Notes under the pieces: model-generated | What the model saw: the letters and a program-made list of their open reading frames with translations, nothing else | Database searches by the model: none | Told to the model about the DNA's origin: nothing | Source: Martinezella tropici | GTDB lineage: Bacteria; Pseudomonadota; Alphaproteobacteria; Rhizobiales; Rhizobiaceae | Reading direction: 5' to 3' | Assembly: GCF_003287875.1 (NCBI RefSeq) | Contig: NZ_QMKK01000044.1 | Span: forward strand, 222,928-286,927 | Length of the DNA: 64,000 nt | Translations under genes and position numbers: made by a program | In this document: piece by piece, positions 1 through 7,422 of the stretch | Layout of the letters: every line of letters begins with the position of its first letter | Numbering within the stretch: position 1 is the first letter of the stretch

Positions 1-903
1 ATGCACGGACTGGATCGCAGCCTGGCACTGGAACGGACCGAACCGCCCGAATGCACCAGCCTTTCGCAACAGATTATCGGCTTCCAGAATCATTTCGGCA
101 TCCCACAGGGCCATGTCCTGTTGGTCGAGAGGAACATACCGTCCAGTCGCATCGCGCCGGGCTCCACGACGGGATTGGCTGTAGAGCATCAGCGACAACA
201 AGCCTGCCGCCTCCGGCTCCTGGGGCAGTGTCGCGAGCAAAGTACGGCCGAGCCAGATGGCTTCATCCGCTAGAGATCTTTGCTTGCCGATCTCTCCGTC
301 GACCCCATCCCAGCCGAGGCCATAGGCGGCATATATCGCCGAGAGCACGCTTTCCAATCGGTCCGGCAAGACGGACCGTTCCGGAACGATAAAGGGAATA
401 TGTGCGTCGCGGATCTTGATTTTTGCCCGCACCAGCCGTTGGCTCATGGCTTGCGGCGAAACGAGGAAGGCCTTGGCTATGGTCGCGGCATCGACGGCCA
501 GCACGGATTGCAGCATCAGTGGGGTGTGGGCCGAGCGATCCAAAGCCGGATGGGCGCAGACGAAGAGGAGCTTCAAACGCTCGTCCGGAAAGGTGGAATT
601 GTCGGCATTCATGCGTTCCTCCGCTTCTTCGAAGGCCATCATGATCCTGTCGCGCGCTCCGGCCTTGACGTTCTCGTGCCTGACCCCGCGAAGGAGGTTA
701 CGCTTGGCTGCAACCAGCAGCCAGGCTTCCGGATTGTCGGGGATGCCGCGTTCCGGCCAGGTGCTCAGCGCTGCTGCGATCGCATCGGACAAAGCATCCT
801 CGGCCGCCGGCACGTCACGGAAGCGCGCGGCGAGAAAAGCAACCAGCTTGCCGTAGGATTGACGCGCCGCTTGCTCGGCAGCGCGTCGGGCATCCGATGC
901 CAT
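1..903 (-). CDS. ECF RNA polymerase sigma factor, DUF6596/ECF42 type (3' end outside window)
   Basis: The minus strand is open for 301 codons from an ATG at 903 to the window edge, so the C-terminus is missing. The protein starts MASDARRAAEQAARQSYGKL. It has a region-2-like helix rich in Asp/Glu (FRDVPAAEDALSDA), then the WLLVAAKRNLLRG stretch, a region-4-like part (FLVSPQAMSQRLVRAK) and the long C-terminal extension (LRKAGAFGRFGPFQ) typical of DUF6596 sigma factors. The DGPF/YCII gene ends 5 bp upstream, which is the usual partner of ECF42-group sigma factors. There is no anti-sigma gene in view, consistent with that group relying on its own C-terminal domain. The family assignment is firm; target genes are unknown. 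Confidence 0.87.
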   Translation of the reverse strand, partial: MASDARRAAEQAARQSYGKLVAFLAARFRDVPAAEDALSDAIAAALSTWPERGIPDNPEAWLLVAAKRNLLRGVRHENVKAGARDRIMMAFEEAEERMNADNSTFPDERLKLLFVCAHPALDRSAHTPLMLQSVLAVDAATIAKAFLVSPQAMSQRLVRAKIKIRDAHIPFIVPERSVLPDRLESVLSAIYAAYGLGWDGVDGEIGKQRSLADEAIWLGRTLLATLPQEPEAAGLLSLMLYSQSRRGARRDATGRYVPLDQQDMALWDAEMILEADNLLRKAGAFGRFGPFQCQAAIQSVH

Positions 904-908
904 GATGG

Positions 909-1247
909 CTAAACCTGCAATCGCGGCCGTATCTCGACCGAACCTTGCTGGGAGATCGGTACGCGTAGCGCCCATTCCAGCGCAGCATCGAGATCCGGCA
1001 CATCGATCAGGTAGAAGCCGCCAAGCTGTTCCTTGCCGTCAGGGAAGGGACCGTCCTTTACCTCATGATCCTCGCCCTGGCGACGGACGACCGTTGCCGT
1101 CTCCGGCGCAGTCAATCCCGCGCCTCCGGTCATGATGCCGGCCTGGATCAGCGCCTGTGTGTAGGCGATCCAGCCGTTCTTGTAGGTCGGATCGGCGCGA
1201 CGCCCAAAATCCTCGGCTGATTCACGGATGATCAAAGCATATTGCAT
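909..1247 (-). CDS. YCII-related DGPF-domain protein
   Basis: A 112-residue YCII-fold protein. It carries the DGPFPDGKEQLGG signature at about residues 66-78, followed by the DVPDLDAALEWA helix that closes the dimeric alpha/beta barrel. Proteins of this family are small cytosolic domains found next to ECF42 sigma factors. Their catalytic role is not established, although YciI itself is hydrolase-like. The gene ends 5 bp before the sigma-factor ATG, so the two are almost certainly one transcript. The 247 bp upstream up to the yegP-like gene holds no convincing gene; a short ORF overlapping this start looks like chance. Confidence 0.85.
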   Translation of the reverse strand: MQYALIIRESAEDFGRRADPTYKNGWIAYTQALIQAGIMTGGAGLTAPETATVVRRQGEDHEVKDGPFPDGKEQLGGFYLIDVPDLDAALEWALRVPISQQGSVEIRPRLQV

Positions 1248-1494
1248 GAGATAAGTCTCCCATTTGCAGTTTTGACGATGGCCGGACGGCGCACACCGGA
1301 AAGCTGAATGCCGGAATATACAACACCGCTGGCAAAACGGCTTCCTGCCGCTTCGATATAATGAGCCGCAAGACCGGCCGAGTTCGACACTCGCTGAAAG
1401 ATTTTTTTGAAATTGATGGCCGAAATCAAAACGGCCGGCATGCCCAAGGGCAGCCGGCCGGAAATGGCGTTACAACGGATGCTGACGCGAAATC

Positions 1495-1683
1495 TTAGGC
1501 GGTTGCGGTCGTCTGGTCGTCGATGACGGCGCCGCCGACATGCGCCTTGATCGATTCGATGGCATGCAGGGCCGAAGCCTTCGCCTTGTAGCCTTCGGAA
1601 CCGAACATGGTTTCGCCGTTCGAGGCTTTGAAGCGGAAGCGAAACTCGCCGGCCTTGTCCTTGTAGACTTCAAATTTATACAT
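1495..1683 (-). CDS. YegP family protein (DUF1508)
   Basis: A complete 62-residue single-domain protein of the YegP/DUF1508 family. Features seen are the opening YKFEVYKDKAGEFRFRFKA strand pair, the NGET turn, a Y-K-A-K-A-SALHAIESIK helix and a short C-terminal strand. Many YegP proteins hold two tandem copies; this is the one-copy form common in rhizobia. The function is unknown. It is monocistronic, with its promoter in the AT-rich 110 bp between it and the ABC exporter end at 1793. Confidence 0.85.
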   Translation of the reverse strand: MYKFEVYKDKAGEFRFRFKASNGETMFGSEGYKAKASALHAIESIKAHVGGAVIDDQTTATA

Positions 1684-1792
1684 GGTGCACGTCTCCTAGA
1701 ATCGCATCAGCGCGGGATAACGCGGAAAATCTAGCTCAACTTCAAAGTTATTTCCATATGGTTGTATTTTCGGCAATAGAGCACCGCACACA

Positions 1793-3673
1793 CTATTCTG
1801 TGGCAAGCATGTGTTGCTCTATGCCGGCATCGAACTGCAGGCGCGCAAGCTTGGCATAGATGCCGCCGTGGCGGATCAGGCTCTGATGCGTGCCTTCCTC
1901 GACGATACGGCCCTGATCCAGCACCAGAATGCGGTCGGCCTTCAGCACGGTTGCCAGGCGATGGGCGATGACGAGGGTGGTGCGTGTTTCCATGAGGCCT
2001 TCCAGGGCCTTTTGCACCAGGGTTTCGCTTTCCGCATCAAGGGCGGACGTCGCCTCGTCGAGCAGCAGGATCGGCGCATTCTTCAGGATGGCGCGGGCAA
2101 TGGCGATGCGTTGCCGCTGGCCGCCTGAAAGCGTCACGCCGCGCTCGCCGACTTGCGTGTCGTAGCCCTGTTCCAGACGCGAGACGAATTCGTCGGCCTG
2201 TGCGGCGATGGCGGCGGCGCGCACTTCCTCGCGAGAGGCATCCGGGCGGCCGAAAGCGATGTTGTCATGGATGGAGGCTGCAAAGATCGTCGTCTCTTGC
2301 GGCACGATGGCGATGCGCTCGCGCAAGGCGTCCGGCAAAACATCCCGAGCGTCGATGCCATCTATGGCAACACCGCCCTTCTGCGGATCATAAAAGCGCA
2401 GCAGCAGCGAAAAGATCGTGCTCTTGCCGGCTCCGGACGCGCCGACGATCGCGACCGTCTCTCCCGGCTTCACGGAGAAGGAGAGCCCATGCAGCGCCGA
2501 TCTGTTCGGTCGCGACGGGTAGGAGAAGTGGACGTCGGAAAAATCCACGCGGCCCTGGGGCGGCTGCGGCAAGGGGAGGGGATTGGCCGGAGCTGCGATC
2601 GGCGATACCTCTGCAAGGAGCTCGCCCAGGCGATCGGCAGCACCTGCGGCCTGGGACAGCTCGCCCCAGACTTCCGACAGCGAGCCCAGCGAGGAACCAG
2701 CGATGACGGAATAGAGGAGGAACTGGCCGAGCGTACCCGCCGACATCGTGCCGGCGAGCACGTTCTGCGCCCCGACCCAGAGAACGGCGACGATGCTGCC
2801 GAAAACCATGGCAATGGCGAAGCCCGTCAGCAGCGAACGGGATCTGATCGCCGCGCGTGCCGCCTGATAGGCATCCTCGACCGCGCTGCCATAGCGCCGC
2901 GAGGCAGCGATCTCGCCATTATAGGCCTGTATGGTGCGGTTGGCTGCGATGGTCTCGTTGGCATAGGCGGATGCCTGCGCCAGTGTCTCCTGCGCGGTAC
3001 GCGAGCGCTTGCGCACGGAACGGCCGAAACTGACCAGCGGCAGGACGATGATCGGGATGGCGATCAGGACGATGCTGGAGAGCTTCGGGCTGGTGACGAT
3101 CATCATGATCACGGCGCCGAGACAGAGGATGAGGTTGCGTAGCGCCACGGAGGCGGTAGCGCCGACCGCGGACTTGATCTGAGTCGTATCGGCCGTCAGG
3201 CGCGAGACGATCTCGCCCGACTGGTTGACATCGAAGAAGGAGGGCGACAGTCGCGTGACGTGGTCGAAGACCTCGCGGCGCATGTCGGAGACGATGCGCT
3301 CGCCGATGGAGATGACGAAATAATAGCGCAGCGCGCTCGCCGCGGCGAGCACAAGGGCCATGCCCAGGATCGCAATGAAATAGCTGTCGATCAGTCCACG
3401 ATCGGCCTGATCGAAGCCGTGGTCGATCATGCGGCGCACGGCGACCGGCAGAGCGAGCGAGGTGACGGCTGCAAGGACGAGCGAAACAAGCGCTCCGGCC
3501 ACCATGCCGCGATATCGCCTGAGGTATGGCGCCAGTCGTCCAAGGGGACGGATTGTACTGTTTTTCTTTTCCTCTGCCGGGCCAGTCTCTGACAAGTCGT
3601 CTCCAATCCCCATATCAGCAAGGGACTCGACGTTTCGCCCCTTGTTATCGCCGCTGCCTTCATGTATAGGCAC
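1793..3673 (-). CDS. ABC transporter, fused permease and ATPase (MsbA-like exporter)
   Basis: A 626-residue half-transporter of the type IV exporter class, expected to dimerise in the inner membrane. After a polar N-terminus of about 40 residues come six membrane helices with the FFDVNQSGEIVSRLTADT coupling region. The ATPase domain follows with Walker A GASGAGKST, Q-loop VPQETTIF, signature LSGGQRQR, Walker B ILLLDEATSALD and H-loop IAHRLATV. All catalytic residues are present. The start is a GTG, because no ATG lies upstream of the conserved part except M21; the true start could be at 3613. The substrate cannot be read from sequence; lipid or drug export is typical. It is divergent from rpmE. 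Confidence 0.88.
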   Translation of the reverse strand: MPIHEGSGDNKGRNVESLADMGIGDDLSETGPAEEKKNSTIRPLGRLAPYLRRYRGMVAGALVSLVLAAVTSLALPVAVRRMIDHGFDQADRGLIDSYFIAILGMALVLAAASALRYYFVISIGERIVSDMRREVFDHVTRLSPSFFDVNQSGEIVSRLTADTTQIKSAVGATASVALRNLILCLGAVIMMIVTSPKLSSIVLIAIPIIVLPLVSFGRSVRKRSRTAQETLAQASAYANETIAANRTIQAYNGEIAASRRYGSAVEDAYQAARAAIRSRSLLTGFAIAMVFGSIVAVLWVGAQNVLAGTMSAGTLGQFLLYSVIAGSSLGSLSEVWGELSQAAGAADRLGELLAEVSPIAAPANPLPLPQPPQGRVDFSDVHFSYPSRPNRSALHGLSFSVKPGETVAIVGASGAGKSTIFSLLLRFYDPQKGGVAIDGIDARDVLPDALRERIAIVPQETTIFAASIHDNIAFGRPDASREEVRAAAIAAQADEFVSRLEQGYDTQVGERGVTLSGGQRQRIAIARAILKNAPILLLDEATSALDAESETLVQKALEGLMETRTTLVIAHRLATVLKADRILVLDQGRIVEEGTHQSLIRHGGIYAKLARLQFDAGIEQHMLATE

Positions 3674-3787
3674 GCCATCTTAATTGGAAGCCGTGGCCTT
3701 TAACGGACTGCGGCTTCATTTATTCAATCGGTTCGGTTGCCGCAATGCCTTGCGACAAATGGACCCTGGCATGACAGGAAGATTGTT

Positions 3788-4009
3788 ATGAAGGCCAACA
3801 TTCATCCCGACTACCACACGATCAAGGTAGTCATGACCGACGGCACCGAATATGAAACCCGCTCGACCTGGGGTTCTGAAGGCGCTGTCATGAACCTCGA
3901 AATCGACAGCAAGTCCCATCCGGCTTGGACCGGCGGTAACCAGCAGATGATGGACCGTGCCGGCCGCGTTTCGAAGTTCAACAAGCGCTTCGGCGGTCTC
4001 GGCATCTAA
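3788..4009 (+). CDS. rpmE: 50S ribosomal protein L31, zinc-free form
   Basis: A 73-residue large-subunit ribosomal protein starting MKANIHPDYHTIKVVMTDGT. The start at 3788 is chosen because AGGAAG sits 6 nt upstream; the longer open frame from 3737 has no homology. There is no cysteine, so this is the zinc-independent form lacking the CxxC pair. A strong terminator follows within 30 bp, so the gene is monocistronic. Confidence 0.95.
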   Translation: MKANIHPDYHTIKVVMTDGTEYETRSTWGSEGAVMNLEIDSKSHPAWTGGNQQMMDRAGRVSKFNKRFGGLGI

Positions 4010-4036
4010 TCGCTCTGCGATGTGCTGTTTGAAAAG

Positions 4037-4060
4037 AGCCCGGTTTTGCCGGGCTTTTTT
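4037..4060 (+). terminator. rho-independent terminator of rpmE
   Basis: A perfect 7-bp stem (AGCCCGG/CCGGGCT) with a 5-nt loop, followed by six T. It is 27 bp after the rpmE stop. It may also serve the convergent Tet(M)-like gene, whose stop is at 4085, but the T-tract on that strand is weak. Confidence 0.9.
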
Positions 4061-4084
4061 GCGTTGATACAGAGCTTCGCACCC

Positions 4085-6022
4085 TCATCGCACACGCCGC
4101 AGGTAATCTGCGCGGTCGAACGGGTTTGTTGCTGAGCGCTCCCGAACGCGGTGCGGACCCGATAGCGGTGCATAATGATCGAAGGCGTGATCCAGGACAC
4201 CCGCTCCGCCCGACAATCCCGGCAACTGCCTTTGAATGGCTTGGATCATGGATGATGCCACGATGCCTTCCAGCCGTGCCAGCCCACCGTCGATCAACGA
4301 TTTTTTCACCGATGCCCCGGATTTTGCCAGCAGACTATGCGCGCCGGTCAGCGCCGTCGCTGGTATCTCGATATGAAAATGCTCGATGGGCTCGCACAGG
4401 ATCGTGCGCGCGGACGAAAGCGCCGAAGCCAGCACCAGCGGCGTCAGCTTGCGGAAGTCCACCGCCGTCGTGGCCGGCGAGCTTTGACGCGCCGTCGTCA
4501 TGGCGACGTGGCAATCGATGACTTGCCATCCGAAAAATCCTTCTTTCAATGTTTCGAACGTGGCTTCCTCGACGGCCCGGTAGAAGCTTGCCGGCATCTG
4601 GCCGACGTCCACTTCCAGGGCAAAGCTGTTGCCGGTGCCTTCCGGCCGTGGCTCGACGCGCAATCCGACGGTTGCGAGAAACGGATTGGGTTCCCTGAAT
4701 ATATGCTCAACCGCGCTCCCCGTTCCGACCGGCCTTTCGACATAGATGACGGTGCTTTCCTCGAAGGCGATGTCCAGGCCGAACTCGTTCGAGAGCGTCG
4801 CCTGGATGACCTCTTTCTGCACCTCGCCATAGAGCGAAACGTATATTTCGCCGGTTTCCTCGTTGGAGCGCAGGTTGATGAGCGGATCCTGTTCCGCGAG
4901 TTGGCCAAGGGCGAGCCAGAGCGCCGCGGTTTCGGAGGGGCGCATCGGGCGGACGCGTGTTTCCAAAGTAGGCGGCGCAAAGTGGCGAAGGCTTCCAAGT
5001 GACGTCTCGGTGCCGATCCAGTCGCCGATGCGGGCATTCGCGAGCCCGCCAACCTTGGCGATCTGCCCCGCGCTGATCTGCGTGACCTTGTCGGCTCGGC
5101 CGCTCCTGAAAAGCTGAAGGCTGCTGACCTTTGCCGGGCCGCGAGAAGTTTCGATGTCATCTCGAAGGTTGATCGTGCCTGATGCCAGATAGAGATAGGC
5201 GAGCTTCTCGCCGCCCCATCCGCGTTCGATCTTGAAGATCGTTCCGGAAACCGGACCATCAGGATTCGGACGCCGGCTCGGAAGCAAGGTTTCGATTGCC
5301 GAGATCAGGGTGGGGGTGCCAAGGCCCCGTGTCGCCGCACCGGCAAATGCCGGGTGAATCAAAGATTTTGCCACCTGATCGACGAGGGCGCGCTCCAGCC
5401 TTTGTCTCGTCAGGCGCTCCGGATGAAGCACGTAATCGGCCAGCATGGCGTCGTCGTTGACTGTAAGCGCCTCGCATAGGTGCGAGAAATGAGGATCGCT
5501 TCCAATATCTGCGGCTTCCACGACAGCGAGCCTGCCGCCGCCATTGCCGACATCCGACATCGTAACCGGGCGAACCGCCAGCTGGGTCGCAAGATCCTTG
5601 AGAACGTCATCGTAACGCGCGCCGAGGCGATCGATCTTGTTGATGAAGAACAGGAAGGGGATGCCGAGGCGCCGCAATGCGCGGACGAGCACGCGCGTCT
5701 GCGGCTGCACGCCCTCCACCGCCGAAACGACGACCACGGCCGCATCGAGCAATTGTAGGATCCGTTCGATCTCGGCGATGAAGTCCGGATGGCCTGGTGT
5801 GTCGATGAGGTTCACCGTCACATCGCCGATGGCAAAGGAAACCACCGCCGCGGCAATGGTGATGCCGCGTTGTCTTTCGAGTTCGAGACTGTCGGTCTGC
5901 GTATTGCCGGCATCGACGCTGCCGGGTTTGTCGATTATGCCGGTGTCGAAAAGGAGTCGCTCCGTAAGGCTAGTCTTGCCTGCGTCTACATGGGCGAGAA
6001 TGCCCAGATTCAATGTGCGCAT
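4085..6022 (-). CDS. Tet(M)/OtrA-type ribosomal protection GTPase
   Basis: A 645-residue translational GTPase of the EF-G-like ribosomal protection family. G1 AHVDAGKTS is at residues 10-18, the switch region has RGITI, G3 DTPGH is at 74-78 and G4 NKID at about 128. Domain II and the domain III-V part follow, including IYVSLYGEVQKEVIQATL and the tip-domain region near residue 500. Length matches Tet(M) and OtrA. Proteins of this family bind the A-site region of the ribosome and dislodge tetracycline. Its base use matches its neighbours, so it looks like a resident gene, not a recent acquisition. Whether it confers resistance or does another ribosome job is not decidable here. Confidence 0.85.
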   Translation of the reverse strand: MRTLNLGILAHVDAGKTSLTERLLFDTGIIDKPGSVDAGNTQTDSLELERQRGITIAAAVVSFAIGDVTVNLIDTPGHPDFIAEIERILQLLDAAVVVVSAVEGVQPQTRVLVRALRRLGIPFLFFINKIDRLGARYDDVLKDLATQLAVRPVTMSDVGNGGGRLAVVEAADIGSDPHFSHLCEALTVNDDAMLADYVLHPERLTRQRLERALVDQVAKSLIHPAFAGAATRGLGTPTLISAIETLLPSRRPNPDGPVSGTIFKIERGWGGEKLAYLYLASGTINLRDDIETSRGPAKVSSLQLFRSGRADKVTQISAGQIAKVGGLANARIGDWIGTETSLGSLRHFAPPTLETRVRPMRPSETAALWLALGQLAEQDPLINLRSNEETGEIYVSLYGEVQKEVIQATLSNEFGLDIAFEESTVIYVERPVGTGSAVEHIFREPNPFLATVGLRVEPRPEGTGNSFALEVDVGQMPASFYRAVEEATFETLKEGFFGWQVIDCHVAMTTARQSSPATTAVDFRKLTPLVLASALSSARTILCEPIEHFHIEIPATALTGAHSLLAKSGASVKKSLIDGGLARLEGIVASSMIQAIQRQLPGLSGGAGVLDHAFDHYAPLSGPHRVRERSATNPFDRADYLRRVR

Positions 6023-6239
6023 AGTCCATCATCTTCTCAGAATTTCGGATTTGATTTTCGTGAGAAGTGAGCCGGCGCATTGGGTCCTCCACGCACATCG
6101 ATATCGGCTTGCCAGCCTTTCGTATGAGAAAGACTGGCACTTCTTTTTACAGATGTTTCGCGGAATCCGTCAACCTTTGCCCGGTTTCTACTTTGGGCTT
6201 AACTTTGCGTGTGGCTTTTCCGAGTGTGGAATGGCCGCC

Positions 6240-6273
6240 AAAACGAAACCGGCCGCGCCAGGCGCGACCGGTT
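6240..6273 (-). terminator. rho-independent terminator downstream of rcdA
   Basis: A GC-rich hairpin of two 6-bp stems (AACCGG/CCGGTT outside, CGCGCC/GGCGCG inside) with one mismatch and a tight loop. On the minus strand it is followed by TTTT. It lies about 30 bp past the rcdA stop. Confidence 0.7.
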
Positions 6274-6301
6274 CAAACTCATAACCGACAGTTTGAGTAG
6301 C

Positions 6302-6817
6302 TCAGTTGCCGCCGAAGGCAGTCTGCAGCAGGGTCAGCTGTGCTTTGACGCTGTTCTGGTTATCGGGAACCATCGCAGTCTCGGTCGGGCGATAGATCTC
6401 GCGGTCGAGCAGGGCGACGCGGTTCTGCAGGCGCAGCGAACGCTCGACCAGATCGCGGAAAGCTTCCGGCAGATCGTTCCAGCCCGGAGCGCTGCGGTCG
6501 ACATTGAAGCCGTCGAGACGAACCTTGTTCTTTTCGGCCAGCACCTGGTCGCGTGACATTTCGCCATTGTTGACGGCGCGCTGCAGCAGCAGCCAGGAGG
6601 CCATCTGCATGAGGCGGGTGGTCAGCCGCATGGATTCGGCGGCATAGAGCACGGACGCCATGCGCGGCAGAACCTTGGAGGCGGCGCGGCCCTGGCCGTC
6701 GAGATAGCCTGCGGTTTCCTCGACCAGCGACATGCCTTCAGAATAAAGTGCCCTGAACTGCGCCGACGATGCGGCATGGCCAGCAAAGCTGATCGTGTTC
6801 AACCCAAGTTCCGACAT
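6302..6817 (-). CDS. rcdA: Protease adaptor RcdA (DUF1465)
   Basis: A 171-residue helical protein of the DUF1465 family, whose Caulobacter member RcdA helps deliver CtrA to the ClpXP protease. Seen are SFAGHAASSAQFRALYSEGM, the helix MRLTTRLMQMASWLLLQRAV and the conserved block DLPEAFRDLVERSLRLQNRVALLDREI. The start at 6817 is preferred over an in-frame ATG 27 bp upstream because AGGGA precedes it at normal spacing and family members begin MSELG. A perfect CtrA box lies 126-140 bp upstream, suggesting that CtrA controls the factor that helps destroy it. It is followed by a terminator. Confidence 0.88.
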   Translation of the reverse strand: MSELGLNTISFAGHAASSAQFRALYSEGMSLVEETAGYLDGQGRAASKVLPRMASVLYAAESMRLTTRLMQMASWLLLQRAVNNGEMSRDQVLAEKNKVRLDGFNVDRSAPGWNDLPEAFRDLVERSLRLQNRVALLDREIYRPTETAMVPDNQNSVKAQLTLLQTAFGGN

Positions 6818-6942
6818 CGAATAAATCCCTGCTTCACGCAACACTTTTGTTCAGGAAAAGCCGGTCAAGTCCCTAAGAGCTTTCGGCATCCGCTTTTATG
6901 ACTTTAGGATGCTGGTTTTAACTGAAATCCGCAAGGCGATTC

Positions 6943-6957
6943 TTAAGAAAGGGTTAA
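6943..6957 (-). promoter_or_regulatory. CtrA binding box upstream of rcdA
   Basis: A perfect TTAA-N7-TTAA (spacer GAAAGGG), the full consensus for the cell-cycle regulator CtrA in alphaproteobacteria. A CcrM-type GANTC site (GATTC, 6938-6942) directly abuts it. It is 126-140 bp before the rcdA start and is the only perfect copy I noticed in the window. Confidence 0.7.
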
Positions 6958-6993
6958 TCTCCACAGTTTCGATGGAAGCGGTGTTACAAGATG

Positions 6994-7021
6994 AAAAAAG
7001 AAGAGCCGCAAAAGCGGCTCT
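6994..7021 (-). terminator. rho-independent terminator downstream of DUF1192 gene
   Basis: A perfect 8-bp stem (AGAGCCGC/GCGGCTCT) with a 4-nt loop. On the minus strand it is followed by a tract containing six T. It lies about 180 bp past the DUF1192 stop, leaving an unusually long 3' untranslated region. Confidence 0.75.
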
Positions 7022-7202
7022 CAAGGTAAAACAGGGAGAAAAATCAGACCAATTCGCCAAGTGGAGGAACTGTCTGAGTCCAGAGCGAATCTGGATGATC
7101 ATAGTAATATGTCGTAAAGCTTAATATTCGGTTGAGCATGTATTGATTCCGGGCTCGGCCGTACGGATTTCATGCTGTCGCCACGCGCCTGGAACAAGGG
7201 CT

Positions 7203-7394
7203 TCAGAAACGGAAGAGGCTCTCCGCCGCCTTTCGTCCGGATGCCTTGGTTTCGATTTCCTCTTGCAGCCGGGCGATCTCGCCCTCAAGCAATGCTATGC
7301 GGTTTTTCAGCTCGTCCACCGATAGCAGCGATAGATCGCTGCCGATTTCATGGGCTGACGGCTGTTGCGGACGATCATCATCGAACAAGCTCAT
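7203..7394 (-). CDS. DUF1192 family protein
   Basis: A 63-residue small protein with an acidic N-terminus (MSLFDDDRPQQPSAHEIG), the conserved LSLLSVDELKNRIALLEGEI block and a short coiled coil to residue 50. DUF1192 proteins are widespread in alphaproteobacteria and commonly sit near rcdA. The function is unknown. It begins 28 bp after the MFS transporter stop on the same strand, so the two are probably co-transcribed. The transcript ends at the hairpin at 6994-7021. Confidence 0.88.
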   Translation of the reverse strand: MSLFDDDRPQQPSAHEIGSDLSLLSVDELKNRIALLEGEIARLQEEIETKASGRKAAESLFRF

Positions 7395-7422
7395 TTCGGC
7401 TCCTCCTTTCCCTTTTGGGGGA

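Larger units (their letters stand above)
6818..7202. other. 385-bp intergenic region between rcdA and the DUF1192 gene
   Basis: This stretch holds the rcdA promoter region with a CtrA box at 6943-6957, a terminator for the MFS-DUF1192 transcript at 6994-7021, and a second CtrA-like pair TTAA-N7-TTGA at 7121-7135. Open frames here (for example 6909-7124 plus) have no recognisable protein and run through the terminator hairpin, so I do not call them. Confidence 0.6.

Noticed and set aside
1232..1447. 71-codon minus-strand open frame overlapping the DGPF gene start
   Set aside because: No recognisable domain and no ribosome-binding site; it overlaps a well-supported gene start. Treated as chance.
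6909..7124. 71-codon plus-strand open frame between rcdA and the DUF1192 gene
   Set aside because: It runs through the terminator hairpin at 6994-7021 and its product matches nothing I know.
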